This document shows positions 1 to 10,492 of a DNA stretch of 64,000 nucleotides, one piece after another (the stretch's first letter is position 1; each line of letters begins with the position of its first letter). The notes beneath the pieces were generated by a model. It searched no databases, had not been told where the DNA came from, and worked only from the letters and a program-made list of their open reading frames with translations. Source of the DNA: Roseiarcus sp963748545 (GTDB taxonomy: Bacteria; Pseudomonadota; Alphaproteobacteria; Rhizobiales; Beijerinckiaceae); contig CAVVJO010000020.1 in NCBI GenBank assembly GCA_963748545.1, forward strand, positions 186,001 to 250,000, written 5' to 3'. The position numbers and the translations under genes are program-made.

Positions 1-1074
1 CACCTGTGGTGGGGCAATCTGGTGATGATCGCCATCGGCTGCGCCATGATCTACCTGGCGATCGTCAAGCACTACGAGCCGCTGCTTTTGGTCGGCATCG
101 GGTTCTCGTGCATCATCTCCAACGTGCCGGGCTCCGACCTCACCCAGCCGGGCGGTCTGTTTTATTACGCCTATCAGGGCGTGCAGTTGCTCGTGGTGCC
201 GCCGCTCATCTTCTTCGGCGTCGGGGCGATGACCGACTTCGCGCCGATGATCGCCAATCCGAAGCTCGTCATTCTCGGCGCGGCGGCGCATCTGGGCATC
301 TTCGTCGCGCTGATCGGCGCCAAGGTCCTCGGCTTCACGCTGCACGAGGCGGGCGCGATCGGCATCATCGGCGGCGCCGACGGTCCGATGGCGATCTTCA
401 TGGCGGTCAAGCTCGCGCCGCATCTCCTGCCGCAGATCTCGGTCGCCGCCTATTCGTACATGGCGCTGATGCCGCTGATCCAGCCCCCGGTGATGAAGCT
501 CCTCACCACGCCCGAGGAGCGAGTGATCCGGATGAAGCAGTCGCGCCAGGTGACCCGGCTCGAAAAGATCGCCTTCCCGATCGTGATCGGCATCATCGTC
601 AATCTGTTCTTCCCGCCGGTCGCGCCGCTGATCACCATGCTGATGCTCGGCAACCTGTTCCGCGAGTGCCTGGTGGTCAGCCGGCTCGCCAAGACCGCGG
701 CGAACGATCTGATGAACGTGATCATCATCGTGCTGACGGTCGCGATCGGCTCGACCATGGCGGCCGACAAGTTCCTCACCGGCAGCACGATCGAGGTCAT
801 CGTGCTCGGCCTCGTCGCCTTCCTGTTCGGCACCGCCTCGGGCGTGATCGGCGCGAAGATCCTGAACCTGTTCCTGAAGGAGAAGATCAACCCGCTGCTG
901 GGCTCCGCCGGCATCGCCTCGGTGCCGATCGCGGCGCGCGTCAGCCACAATGTGGCGCTCGAGTACGACAAGGAGAACTACCTCATCTATCATGCGATGG
1001 GGCCGAACCTCGCCGGCGTGTTCGGCACCGCGATCTCGGGCGGCATCATGCTGGCGCTGCTCGGGGTGCACTGA
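1..1074 (+). CDS. Sodium-pump decarboxylase beta subunit (OadB/GcdB/MmdB family), 5' partial
   Basis: Integral membrane beta subunit of a biotin-dependent, Na+-translocating decarboxylase (oxaloacetate, methylmalonyl-CoA or glutaconyl-CoA type). The frame is open from base 1, and the residues before the first possible start (GTG at 22) already match the family N-terminus (a WWGNLVMI-like stretch), so the gene begins upstream of the window. About 357 residues are visible against a usual 375-430. Near residue 120 the family signature GGADGP carries the Asp implicated in Na+ and proton handling, and the C-terminus has the conserved HAMGPNLAGVFGT segment. There are many hydrophobic helices. The alpha and gamma subunits must lie outside the window, so the substrate cannot be assigned. 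An aceE-type gene follows 138 bp downstream. Confidence 0.9.
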   Translation, partial: HLWWGNLVMIAIGCAMIYLAIVKHYEPLLLVGIGFSCIISNVPGSDLTQPGGLFYYAYQGVQLLVVPPLIFFGVGAMTDFAPMIANPKLVILGAAAHLGIFVALIGAKVLGFTLHEAGAIGIIGGADGPMAIFMAVKLAPHLLPQISVAAYSYMALMPLIQPPVMKLLTTPEERVIRMKQSRQVTRLEKIAFPIVIGIIVNLFFPPVAPLITMLMLGNLFRECLVVSRLAKTAANDLMNVIIIVLTVAIGSTMAADKFLTGSTIEVIVLGLVAFLFGTASGVIGAKILNLFLKEKINPLLGSAGIASVPIAARVSHNVALEYDKENYLIYHAMGPNLAGVFGTAISGGIMLALLGVH

Positions 1075-1211
1075 CGGATTCGGTCGCGCGCCTCCCGGAT
1101 CCGCGAGGTTAAGGCCTTGCGCTTGGGCGGCGTCGATTTGCCACGCGCGAATGCGATAGTCTCTCCGGGGCGCCGGCGTTACGCTTCCGTCAAACAGGAC
1201 GGGGCGGAGCG

Positions 1212-3906
1212 ATGACGACCTCCGAGGCGGGCAAAGGGATTTCTGGCGCCGTCGAAGCCGACGACGATCCGATCGAAACGCGCGAGTGGCTCGAACTCGG
1301 TCGATGCGATCGTGCGCCATCGCGGCCCGGAACGCGCCCTGTTCCTGGTGCAGGCGCTGGAGACGCGGCTGCGGGACCAGGGCGTCTCGGCGCTGCAGCC
1401 GCCGTATTCGGCCTATCGCAACACGATTCCGCTGGAAAAGCAGGGCGCCTACCCGGGCGATCTCGAGGTCGAGCAGCGCCTGACCGCGATCATTCGCTGG
1501 AACGCGCTCGCCATGGTCATGCGCGCCAACCGCGCCTCCAGCGAACTCGGCGGCCACTTGGCGAGCTACGCCTCCGCGGCGGAAATCTTCGAGACCGGTT
1601 TCAACCACTTTTTCCGCGCCGCAGGCGACGACTTTGGCGGCGATCTCGTCTTTTTCCAGCCCCACTCCGCGCCCGGCGTCTACGCGCGCGCGTTCCTCGA
1701 GGGGCGCCTGAGCGAGGACGCGCTCGCGCGCTATCGCCAGGAAGTGGGCGGCGGCGGGCTTTCGTCCTATCCGCATCCCTGGCTCATGCCCGACTTCTGG
1801 CAGTTTCCGACGGGATCGATGGGGCTCGGCGTCATCAATGCGATCTACCAGGCCCGCTTCCTGCGGTATCTCGAGAATCGCGGCCTGCTGACGAGAAGCG
1901 ATCGCCGGGTCTGGGGCGTGTATGGGGACGGCGAGCTCGACGAGCCGGAGTCGACCGCCGCGCTCACTCTCGCCGCGCGAGAAAAACTCGACAACCTGAC
2001 CTTCATCGTCAACTGCAACCTTCAGCGGCTCGACGGTCCGGTGCGCGGCAACGGCCAGATCATCCAGGAGCTGGAGTTGCTGTTCACCGGCGCCGGCTGG
2101 AACGTGATCAAGGTGCTCTGGGGCTCCGACTGGGACGCGCTGTTTGCTCGCGACAAGCGGCACGTACTGTTGCGCCGGTTCGCCGAGACCGTGGACGGCG
2201 AATACCAGAATCTCGGCGCGCACGACGGCGACTATAATCGGACGAAGTTCTTCCAGAAGGATCCGGATTCGAGCGCGCTGGTCGAGACGATGACCGACGC
2301 CGAGATCAACGCGCTGAAGCGCGGCGGCCACGACTTCCGCAAGCTCTACGCCGCTTTCTCGGCCGCGCGCGCCCATAAAGGACGCCCTACGGTCATCCTG
2401 GCCAAGACCAAGAAGGGCTTCGGGATGGGCGCGGCCGGCAAGTTGCGCATGACCGCGCACCAGTCGAAGACGCTCGACGTCGAGGCGCTCCTCGCATTTC
2501 GTGACCGCTTCGGCCTGCCGCTCAAGGACGAGGACGCCGCCGCGCTCGCGTTCTATCGGCCGCCGGCCGATAGTCGGGAAATGCGCTACCTGCTCGCGCG
2601 CCGCGCGGCGCTCGGCGGCTTTCTTCCCGCGCGGAGGCGCCGGGCGGCAGAGACTCCGGCGCTTCCGCCGCTCGGGTCTTACGCAGGCTTCGCGACCGCC
2701 GCGGGCGGCAAGGAGATGTCGACCACGATGGCGGCGGTGCGCATCCTCGGCGCGCTCCTCAAGGACCGGCAGATCGGCCCCCGGATCGTTCCGATCGTCG
2801 CGGACGAGGCGCGCACCTTCGGCATGGCGAGCCTCTTCCGCCAGATCGGCATCTATGCGCCGCAGGGCCAGCTTTACGAGCCCGAGGACGCCGGCTCGCT
2901 GCTCTCCTACCGCGAGGCGAAGGACGGCCAACTCCTGGAGGAGGGCATCACCGAGGCGGGCGCGGTGTCGTCATGGACGGCGGCGGCCACAGCCTACAGC
3001 GTCCATGGGCTCGCGATGCTGCCGTTCTATATCTACTATTCGATGTTCGGCTTTCAGCGGGTCTGCGACCTGATCTGGGCCGCGGCCGACCAGCGGGCGC
3101 GCGGGTTCCTGCTCGGCGCCACGGCGGGCCGCACCACACTCGCGGGGGAGGGCCTGCAGCATCAGGACGGCGCCAGCCACGCAATGGCGGCCCTGATCCC
3201 GAATTGCCGCGCCTACGATCCGACCTACGCCTACGAACTCGCCGTCATCGTCGACCACGGCATGCGTCGCATGATCGAGAGCCAGATCGACGAGTTCTAT
3301 TACCTCACCGTCATGAACGAGGCCTATGCGCAGCCGTCGATGCCCGAAGGCGTCGAAGCCGACATCGTGGCGGGGCTCTATCGCGTCGGCGGCACGAGCG
3401 GCGGCGCCTCCGCAGCGCGCGTCCGGCTGCTCGGTTCGGGAGCGATCCTGCGCGAGTCGATCGCGGCGGCGGAGATGCTGTCCGCCGATTGGGGCGTGGC
3501 GAGCGATGTGTTCAGCGCGACCAGCTTCAGCGAGCTCGCGCGCGAGGCGGCCGAAGTCGAGCGGACGAACCGGCTGCATCCCGGCGCGGCGCGGCGCGAG
3601 AGTCATGTCGCGCGGCTGCTCCCAGGCCGCGCGCCGATCGTGGCGGCAAGCGACTATGTCCGCGCCTACCCACAGCTCATCGCGGCTTATGTCGAGGCGC
3701 GAGTTGTGGCGTTGGGGACCGACGGCTTCGGCCGCAGCGACACGCGGGCGCAATTGCGCAGGTTCTTCGAGGTCGACCGGCGGCACATCGCACTCGCGGC
3801 GCTGTCGGCGCTGGTCGAGGAAGGCGCGCTTGCGCGCGCGACTGTGGCGGAGGCGATCGCGCGCTACGGAATCGACCCCGACGCGTCGCCGCCGTGGACA
3901 GGCTGA
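1212..3906 (+). CDS. aceE: Pyruvate dehydrogenase E1 component, homodimeric AceE/MdeB type, with apparent +1 frameshift
   Basis: Thiamine-diphosphate-dependent 2-oxoacid dehydrogenase E1 of the long homodimeric type, which decarboxylates pyruvate (or a related 2-oxoacid) and acylates an E2 lipoyl domain. The cofactor motif GDGELDEPES followed by NCNLQRLDGPV is intact in the N-terminal third. Length is about 898 residues when read through a frameshift, matching the family (about 890). The ATG at 1212 gives the expected DPIETREWL start region; near 1292-1294 one extra base moves the rest into the next frame, where it continues as NSVDAIVRHRGPERALF. Otherwise the protein would have to start inside the conserved region. 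A purine-rich GGGGCGGAG precedes the ATG. No E2 or E3 gene is adjacent, so the partner subunits are elsewhere. MdeB-type 2-ketobutyrate activity is an alternative. Confidence 0.85.
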
Positions 3907-4879
3907 AAGGCGGGACTGTCTACGTCTCGGATCCATTCTGGACGTGCTGCCGACGGAGCGTTCGGCAGGAACAGAAGGAAGCGCTCAACCACCTCAAGGC
4001 GCGGGCTCCGGGGACCATCGATCAAGGCTCTGAAAAGACGCCGAGACCAAAAGAGATCGCTTGCGGTCGCGTCTTTCCTCGACGCGCGCGACTCTCAACG
4101 CGCGACGTGAACGTTCGCGCACGTCAGGAAGCGACGCTTGATCGATCACGTAGGCGGCGGAGAGTTCGCAGTCGCGCTGGTCCCTGCAGACCGATCGAGC
4201 ATATAGCGTTACATGGCCGTCAGTCTATTCGTCATGCGGCTGGCTATCTTTTCTCTCCAGCGTGTGAACCGGGTCTTTTCCTGCACACCGTACCCGGCAA
4301 AGTGTCGAGCCCGCAGTGGGAGGACGCTACGGGCGCAAGCTCCAATTGAGTTAAGCAGGGATAGGACAGATTTCAAACGATACGTCCCGCCAATTCCTCC
4401 CATCGTATTGTTCAACGCGTTAATATTCATCGCATTTATCGACACCGAGAGCAAGGAAATTTGTGCCGTGCTTGATTTTATCCCCAACACGTTGCCGGTT
4501 GTATTACTTTGTACGATGGCGAACCGGCACAAACGAGCGCCCTGACCGAGCGCGCCGCGGTTCGCCTGAAACCTGTGGGGGCGCGAGAATGGCCGTCCTC
4601 TCGAACAAGGCATTCGCTTCCCCGCATTCCCGGATTTCGCACCGCGAGCTTTCGTTGCGTAGCTGTGACCCGCTGCGATGCAGCGAAGGGTCGAACGTCG
4701 TCCGCTGGCTGCGTCTGCTTCTTGGGTCGGCGGCCGTCCTCGGCGTTGGAGGGGATGACGGACCGGCAAGCCTCCCTTAGCGCTTATAGCGATCGTCCCG
4801 GCAGAGAGTGTGACCATTCGCCGACGTTCAGTCCCGCCTAAGGCAAAACAACGTCTACCATTTGCTCAGCGCGACGATG
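3907..4879. other. Gene-poor stretch with no recognisable gene
   Basis: About 970 bp after aceE. GC content falls visibly from roughly 4350 onward. Short open frames exist on both strands (for example 4213-4545 plus and 4209-4817 minus), but they overlap each other, have no recognisable domain and show no convincing ribosome binding site. I see no RNA gene or repeat family here. Confidence 0.5.
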
Positions 4880-5197
4880 TCAACTCTGTAGACTGGAGGC
4901 GCGGTGTTTGGGGTTATCTTCGCTGGGGGAAATAACATATGTGAAACTGTATTTGCTTCCCGGTGGAATATTGTGCGCAGCCGCCGGCCAAAAATCACTA
5001 GCCAGTATGATTTCATTCTCGTCGTCTCGAAGCGTAATATGAAGCTTCACCCCAGTTTCTTCGTGGCATTCGTTAGCGATAACACCAATAATGGTGGTCG
5101 TTTTGACCTGGACGATCACTTCTGCGTGTTTTATGATTATGTCGTCAACTGAACACGCCTTCGCTCCATCATGTAGAATCCATGAAAGCACGATCAA
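4880..5197 (-). CDS. Hypothetical protein, low-GC island
   Basis: Unrecognised 105-residue protein. The sequence looks protein-like: alternating hydrophobic and polar residues suggestive of beta strands (VIVQVKTTTIIGVIA, then VKLHITLRDDENEIILAS) and no runs typical of shadow frames. The furthest start is a TTG at 5197 with no clear Shine-Dalgarno sequence, so the true start may be internal. It sits alone in a locally AT-richer stretch, which could indicate foreign origin. An 82-residue frame on the opposite strand (4904-5152) competes with it but looks less protein-like. No function proposed. Confidence 0.4.
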   Translation of the reverse strand: MIVLSWILHDGAKACSVDDIIIKHAEVIVQVKTTTIIGVIANECHEETGVKLHITLRDDENEIILASDFWPAAAHNIPPGSKYSFTYVISPSEDNPKHRASSLQS

Positions 5198-5516
5198 CCG
5201 TAAGCTAACTGCTTACCACTCCAGCTCATGATCGACTAGAATTGCCAATTCCTGCATCGTACCGGATATTTGGCTTTCCTGATAAATACAAGTCGGGCGC
5301 GGGGCTCGTCAGACGGCTTTGGTGATCTTGTGTGGGATTGGGCTCGCTGGTTCAGGCAAGAGAACTTCCGCGACGGATCGCCTCGACCCTTTCGTCAGTT
5401 GTTCGGCATTGACGCCGCAGAACGGCCGTCCTCGGCGCTGGCTTCAAAAGCCGTCTCGCCGCATCGACGCTACGGCGCCTGAGCCGGACGCCAGCCGAGT
5501 CTTCCCACGTCGGCCG
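5198..5516. other. Intergenic stretch, nothing recognised
   Basis: About 320 bp between the hypothetical minus-strand frame and the 3' end of the cysteine peptidase gene. GC rises again towards the peptidase gene. No domain, terminator or promoter motif convinced me here. Confidence 0.4.
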
Positions 5517-6146
5517 TCACTGGCTCGCCGCCTCCGATGGCGCAGCGCCGGTCGCGCCGCCGAGGCTCAGCCATGTATTCGGGTCGTCCTGCGCCTGGCG
5601 CTTGAAGAAGGTGTAGCCGGTCGCGTTCCAGGGCCGGACGTCGTCGGAAAGATTGTCGAGCACGAAGTCGCCGCGGTCGGTCTTGACGGTCAGCACCGCG
5701 TGGCCTTCGCCGCTGAGGTCGCGGACGATCGTCATGAGCAGCGCCTGGCGCGGGAAGCCGCGCTCGATCAGGAGCTTCCGCTTGAACAGGGCATACACCT
5801 TGCAGTCGCCCTTGCCGTCGACCGGATAGTCCCAGTGGTCGAGCAGGGTGCCCCAATGTTCGAGATTGCTGATCGGCTCGACCATGCTGTTGGCCATGGC
5901 GGTGATGTCGTTGAGGGTCTTCCACACCTGGCGGGTCATGTGGACGTCGACGGGATTGAGCTTGCCGAGCGCGCATTCCTCGGCGTGGCGGTTGCAGAAG
6001 TCGACCCAGCCGTAGGGGATGGTGGTCTCTCCGCCGACCGGCGTGTAGCTCGCTTTCGGCAAGCCCTCCGAGGCTTCGCCGAAGCCCGCCCAGGCGAGGC
6101 CGACGATGATCGCCGCAACGAGAAAACTGAGAAGCCGGTTGACCAT
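5517..6146 (-). CDS. Transglutaminase-like cysteine peptidase (BTLCP family)
   Basis: Predicted exported cysteine peptidase of the bacterial transglutaminase-like family, 209 residues. In better studied relatives (LapG type) such periplasmic enzymes clip adhesins near the N-terminus. The N-terminal hydrophobic segment (LLSFLVAAIIVGLAWAG) is a signal peptide or anchor. The catalytic triad can be placed: Cys in GKGDCKVYALFK, His in GEGHAVLTV and Asp in FVLDNL. ATG at 6146 is the natural start just before the signal. It is transcribed divergently from kup with a 269-bp spacer. No LapD-like receptor or large adhesin is adjacent, though a GGDEF-EAL protein lies at 32.5 kb. Substrate unknown. Confidence 0.88.
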   Translation of the reverse strand: MVNRLLSFLVAAIIVGLAWAGFGEASEGLPKASYTPVGGETTIPYGWVDFCNRHAEECALGKLNPVDVHMTRQVWKTLNDITAMANSMVEPISNLEHWGTLLDHWDYPVDGKGDCKVYALFKRKLLIERGFPRQALLMTIVRDLSGEGHAVLTVKTDRGDFVLDNLSDDVRPWNATGYTFFKRQAQDDPNTWLSLGGATGAAPSEAASQ

Positions 6147-6415
6147 GATCGCGCAAACCTGTGTTCGATGGGGCGAGCATCACGGCCGCGGCTTGGCGCG
6201 CGGCCAAAAAATTCGTTCGAATTTTATCGATCGAGGGTCAGGCGGAGATGCGAAATTTCTTAATCTTGACAAGAGGTTTGCTTCATTTTCCCTTTACCGT
6301 CTTCCGTTGCGGAACGTTTACCGACCCGGGTCGCTTGACCTCTGCGGCCGTCAACCGTTTGTTTTGCGAAGGGGCTATCGACTAAGCGGGCGCAGCGCGG
6401 CGAACGGAGATCGGG

Positions 6416-8290
6416 ATGGGCGACGGCGGTGAAAAATCCTCGATCGGGCGCACCGCGCTCGCCGGCGTCGCGGCGCTCGGCGTCGTGTTCGGCGACATCG
6501 GGACGAGCCCGCTCTACACCTTGAAAACCGTCCTGGACACAACCGGACCGCACCCGGACCCAGCGGCGACGCTCGGAGCGCTGTCGCTGATCCTGTGGAC
6601 GCTCGTCCTGATCACCACCGTCAAGTACGTCAACTTCGCCATGCGGGTCGACAATGACGGGGAGGGCGGGATCATCGCGCTGATGACCTTGATCGGCGTC
6701 AAGAAACAGCAGCGGCCGATCATTGTGGCGGCCGGCCTGTTCGGCGCGGCGCTGATCTATGGCGATGGCGCGATCACGCCGGCGATCTCGGTGCTGTCCG
6801 CCCTCGAAGGCGTCGAGCAGATCGCGCCCACTCTCACGACTTATGTGCTCCCGGCGGCAACCCTCGTGTTGCTCGCCCTGTTCGCCGTGCAACCGCTCGG
6901 CACGGCGACGATCGGGCGGGCCTTCGGGCCGATCATGCTGGTTTGGTTCGTCTCGATCGCCCTGCTCGGCGTCTACGGGATCTTGCGGCATCCAACGGTC
7001 GTCGCCGCGATCAACCCGGTCTATGGCGTCGATTATCTCACACGGGGCGGGCCGACCGGCTTTCTCGTGCTGGGGGGCGTGTTTCTCTGTGTGACCGGCG
7101 CCGAGGCGCTTTACGCCGACATGGGCCATTTCGGCGTTGGACCGATCCGGCTCTCCTGGTACGCCGTGGTCTTTCCCGCGCTGATCCTCAACTACGCCGG
7201 CCAGGCGGCGATCGTGCTCGACGGCGCGCCGACCGAGGGCAACATCTTCTACCGGCTTTGCCCCGGACCGTTGCTGACGCCGCTGATCCTGCTCGCCACC
7301 GTCGCCACCGTCATCGCCAGTCAGTCGATCATCACCGGCGCCTATTCGATGACGCGGCAGGCGATCCAGCTCGGCTGGATGCCGCGAATGACCATCAAGC
7401 AGACGTCTGAAGAGGGCTACGGGCAGATCTACGTGGGGACGGTCAACTGGCTCTTGATGATCGTGACGTTGGCCCTGACCATCGGCTTCGGCAGGTCCGA
7501 CAATCTTGCAGCCGCCTATGGCATCGCGGTGTCGGCGACCATGCTGATGACAAGCGTGCTGCTGTTCATCGCCATGCGCGAGATCTGGAACTGGCCGGTC
7601 TGGGCCGCGGGCGCGGTCGCGGCCTGCTTCGTGGTGATCGACGGCAGCTTCCTCGCCGCCAACCTGACGAAGGTGCTTCAGGGCGGGTGGGTTCCGCTGC
7701 TGCTCGCGTCTGCGGTCTACTTCATCATGTGGATCTGGCACCGTGGGGCGACCACGATGCAGACCCGGATCGACGCCGAGGTGGTGCCGCTGTCGACGAT
7801 CGACGATCTGTTGAGGGCGGGCAAGATCGTGCGCGTGCCGGGCTCCGCGGTATTCCTTACCCGCGCCAAGGATCAGACCCCGCCCGTCATGGCCTGGCAC
7901 ATGAAGCAGAACCGCTCGCTGCACGAACACGTGCTGGCGCTCACCCTCACGACGGTGTCGATCCCCTGGACCGACCCCGCACAACGGGTGACCGTCAAGC
8001 ACGAGGCGGACCACTTCTGGCGCGCCGAGGTGAAGATCGGATTCATGGAGCGGCCAGACGTCCACGAGATCCTTTCGATGTGCAAGCTGAAAGGGGTTGG
8101 CATCGACCTCGGCGACGTGACCTACTACATCGGCGCCGAGACGATCGTGCCTGCCGAGAAAGGCAAGGGCCTGCCGCGCTGGCAGGAAGCGATCTTCGCC
8201 GCGATGAGCCGTAACGCGGCGCGCCTCAGCGACTACCTCGCGCTGCCCCGCGGTCAGGTCGTGGAAATCGGCCGGGAGATCGAATTGTGA
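6416..8290 (+). CDS. kup: Low-affinity potassium transport protein Kup
   Basis: Inner-membrane K+/H+ symporter of the KUP/HAK family. At 624 residues it has full family length. The N-terminus has the hallmark sequence ALGVVFGDIGTSPLYTLK, followed by about twelve hydrophobic segments up to roughly residue 430 and a soluble C-terminal domain of about 190 residues. The start is an ATG at 6416, preceded by a GGAGATCGG-like Shine-Dalgarno. It is monocistronic, facing away from the BTLCP gene. A short inverted pair TTGAC/GTCAA (6335-6339 and 6350-6354) lies upstream; it is too short to call an operator. The reading frame is unbroken. Confidence 0.95.
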   Translation: MGDGGEKSSIGRTALAGVAALGVVFGDIGTSPLYTLKTVLDTTGPHPDPAATLGALSLILWTLVLITTVKYVNFAMRVDNDGEGGIIALMTLIGVKKQQRPIIVAAGLFGAALIYGDGAITPAISVLSALEGVEQIAPTLTTYVLPAATLVLLALFAVQPLGTATIGRAFGPIMLVWFVSIALLGVYGILRHPTVVAAINPVYGVDYLTRGGPTGFLVLGGVFLCVTGAEALYADMGHFGVGPIRLSWYAVVFPALILNYAGQAAIVLDGAPTEGNIFYRLCPGPLLTPLILLATVATVIASQSIITGAYSMTRQAIQLGWMPRMTIKQTSEEGYGQIYVGTVNWLLMIVTLALTIGFGRSDNLAAAYGIAVSATMLMTSVLLFIAMREIWNWPVWAAGAVAACFVVIDGSFLAANLTKVLQGGWVPLLLASAVYFIMWIWHRGATTMQTRIDAEVVPLSTIDDLLRAGKIVRVPGSAVFLTRAKDQTPPVMAWHMKQNRSLHEHVLALTLTTVSIPWTDPAQRVTVKHEADHFWRAEVKIGFMERPDVHEILSMCKLKGVGIDLGDVTYYIGAETIVPAEKGKGLPRWQEAIFAAMSRNAARLSDYLALPRGQVVEIGREIEL

Positions 8291-8373
8291 CGCCCTCGAC
8301 CTCGGCGCGCCCGGCGTCCGGCGTATTGCCTTTCGGGCCAACGCTGTAGACTCCCGAAGACCGGCGATGCAAA

Positions 8374-10015
8374 ATGCATGTCCGCCGCGTAGACACCGAC
8401 GGCTGGAATTCCGCCATGACGTTGCGTCTCGCCTTGCTAAACGCGGATCGGCTGCCCGACGGCGGCTCGGTGAGCGTTGAGGTCAAGGAGCGCGGCCTCG
8501 ACATCGGACGACTGGAAGGTCTCGGCTGGACGCTGCCCGATCCGAGCCGCCACGTCTCCGGCCGCCACTGTGAGATCCGGTTCGCCGAAGGCGGCTACTG
8601 GCTTCGCGACATCTCGACCAACGGCACGTTCATCAACGGCGCGCGGACCCGGGTCGAGGGCGTACGCCTGCTGCATGACGGCGACCGGTTGGCGATCGGC
8701 CCCTATCTGATCGCTGTCGAGGTTCAGTCCGGCGCGACCGATGCGACGGTCGTGAATCTCAAGGGCCCCGAAATCCCGAGCGAGGCTTCTTCCCCGCACG
8801 CCAAAGGCGCGAAACCGGACTCGGTCGGCGCCGGCCGCGCGCCGACGCGCAAGCTCGCTGCGATTCTGGCTATGGACGTGGTTGGATTCACCCGCCTCGC
8901 CAGCGCCGACGAGGATCGGACGCTGGCCCGTCTCAGGGCGCTCCGCAGCGATTTGATCGAGCCGGCGATCGCCGTTCATGACGGCCGGTTGTTCAAACGC
9001 ACGGGCGACGGGGCGTTGGCCGAGTTCCGCAGCGCCGTCAGCGCCGTTCGCTGCGGCGTGGAAGTGCAGAACGGCATGCGCGAACGCAACGCCGGCGTCG
9101 CCGAGGATCGTCGCATCGAGCTGCGCATCGGAGTCCACATCGGCGACGTGATCGAGGAGAGCGACGGCGACTTGATGGGCGACGGGGTCAACATCGCCGC
9201 GCGCCTGGAAGGCGTGGCCAAACCCGGCGCGATCTGTCTGTCCGAAGACGTCTATCGACAGGTTCGGGGACGAGTTCGACTACATCTTCTACGATCTCGG
9301 CCCGACGGCGCTCAAGAACGTCGCCGAGCCCCTCCGCGCCTTCGCGATCGAAATGGCCAAGCCCGAGCCAGGCGCCACGAGGTCGCCGACGCTGGCGCCG
9401 GACATCGTCGGCGGCCCGAAGCCTCCATCGCGCGCGTTCGGCAAGTCTCTGGGCGCCGTCGCCGCTGTGATCGCCGCCGTCGCGATCCTCGCTGGCGCGG
9501 GCTACGGGATCCTCGCGCCACGCATGGCTGCGCCGCCTCGCGCCGATGACGCGTTGCGGGCCGCCGACGCGGCTTTCGACCAGTGGAATTACGCGGACGC
9601 GTTGCAGCGCTATCGCAAGCTCGCGGAGGCCGGCAGCGCGGCCGCCGAAGCCCGGCTCGGGCAGATGTATCAGTCCGGGCTCGGCGTCGCTCGCGATTAC
9701 GGCGAGGCCGCAAACTGGTATCGCAAGGCCGCCGACCAGGGCGACGCGAGCGCGGAGGCCGCGCTCGGCAGCTTCTATCGCGACGGTCGCGGCGTTCCGC
9801 GCGACGCCTTAGAGGCGCTGCGCTGGTACAAGATGGCGGCGGAGTCCGGCTTTGTGCCGGCGCAGATGATGCTCGCGCTGATGTACGCCCGGGGCCAGGG
9901 GCTGCCGAAGGATTGCGAAACGGCCCGTCGCTGGTTCGAGCGCGCGGCGGCTCAGGGCGCCGACACCGCCCGCGCCTGGCTCGCCTCCAACGACGATTGC
10001 TCGACGGGGCAGTAA
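8374..10015 (+). CDS. FHA-domain class III adenylate/guanylate cyclase with Sel1 repeats, apparent +1 frameshift
   Basis: Composite signalling protein of about 547 residues when read through one extra base. Order: an FHA phosphothreonine-binding domain (SGRHCEIRF and DISTNGTFING are diagnostic) at roughly residues 15-120; a class III nucleotide cyclase domain at roughly 165-330 (metal-binding Asp in AMDVVGFTRL, second acidic site in TGDGALAEF, MGDGVNIAARLEG); one transmembrane helix (about 365-385); then at least three Sel1/TPR-like repeats (AEARLGQMYQSGLGVARDY and relatives). The shift lies near 9265-9269 in a GGGG run: before it the frame reads DVYRQV, after it DEFDYIFYDLGPTALKNVAEPL, the usual cyclase C-terminus. 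An ATG at 8416 is an alternative start directly before the FHA domain. The product would be cAMP or cGMP under phosphoprotein control; this is inferred from domains only. Confidence 0.82.
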
Positions 10016-10044
10016 CGGTTCCGTAGGAGACTTCTGTCAACTTT

Positions 10045-10482
10045 GTGGTCGGAGCGCGCGACCTTTTGCGCGCGAGGCCCGTCGCAACGATGCAGGACGC
10101 CCTGAATGCAAGCGCGGGAACGTCGCGCGGCTCTCAGCTTCTCGAGGAGTTCCTGGACGTCGCGCCCGAACTCGCTCAGCTCAGCGACGGCGTCGAAGCG
10201 CAATTCTGGGCGACGGTCAGCCTACTCGCGCACTCCTGGGAATGCCTGCTCGACCACATCGACGCGCGCGACAACAAGGTCCGTTCCGACGTCGTGCGGG
10301 GGCTGAGGACGCTCTACAGCATTCACTGCGAGACCAACGTCCCGGTCGCCTGCGGCCTGCTGATCGTGGCGCTGAACATCGAGGCGTCGTCCCTCTACGA
10401 CGAGGACGCGAGGCTCGTGCGGTCGCTGACGACGCTGCATCTGGCGAACGCGAGGACCGCCTTCCCGAACCCGGCCGCGTGA
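10045..10482 (+). CDS. Hypothetical protein
   Basis: Unrecognised protein of up to 145 residues, soluble, rich in Ala and Leu and probably all helical (for example FLDVAPELAQLSDGVEAQF and ARLVRSLTTLHLANARTAF). The longest frame starts at a GTG at 10045 with a weak upstream AGGAG placed too far away; an in-frame ATG at 10090 is the likelier start. It follows the cyclase gene by 29 bp on the same strand, so the two may be cotranscribed, and it faces the DUF3141 gene tail to tail. No function proposed. Confidence 0.5.
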   Translation: MVGARDLLRARPVATMQDALNASAGTSRGSQLLEEFLDVAPELAQLSDGVEAQFWATVSLLAHSWECLLDHIDARDNKVRSDVVRGLRTLYSIHCETNVPVACGLLIVALNIEASSLYDEDARLVRSLTTLHLANARTAFPNPAA

Positions 10483-10492
10483 CTCCAACCCC

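Noticed and set aside
4209..4817. 202-codon minus-strand frame and 110-codon plus-strand frames in the gene-poor region
   Set aside because: They overlap each other, lack ribosome binding sites and show no protein-like pattern.
6260..8341. 693-codon open frame on the minus strand
   Set aside because: Antisense to kup, which is complete and of full family length.
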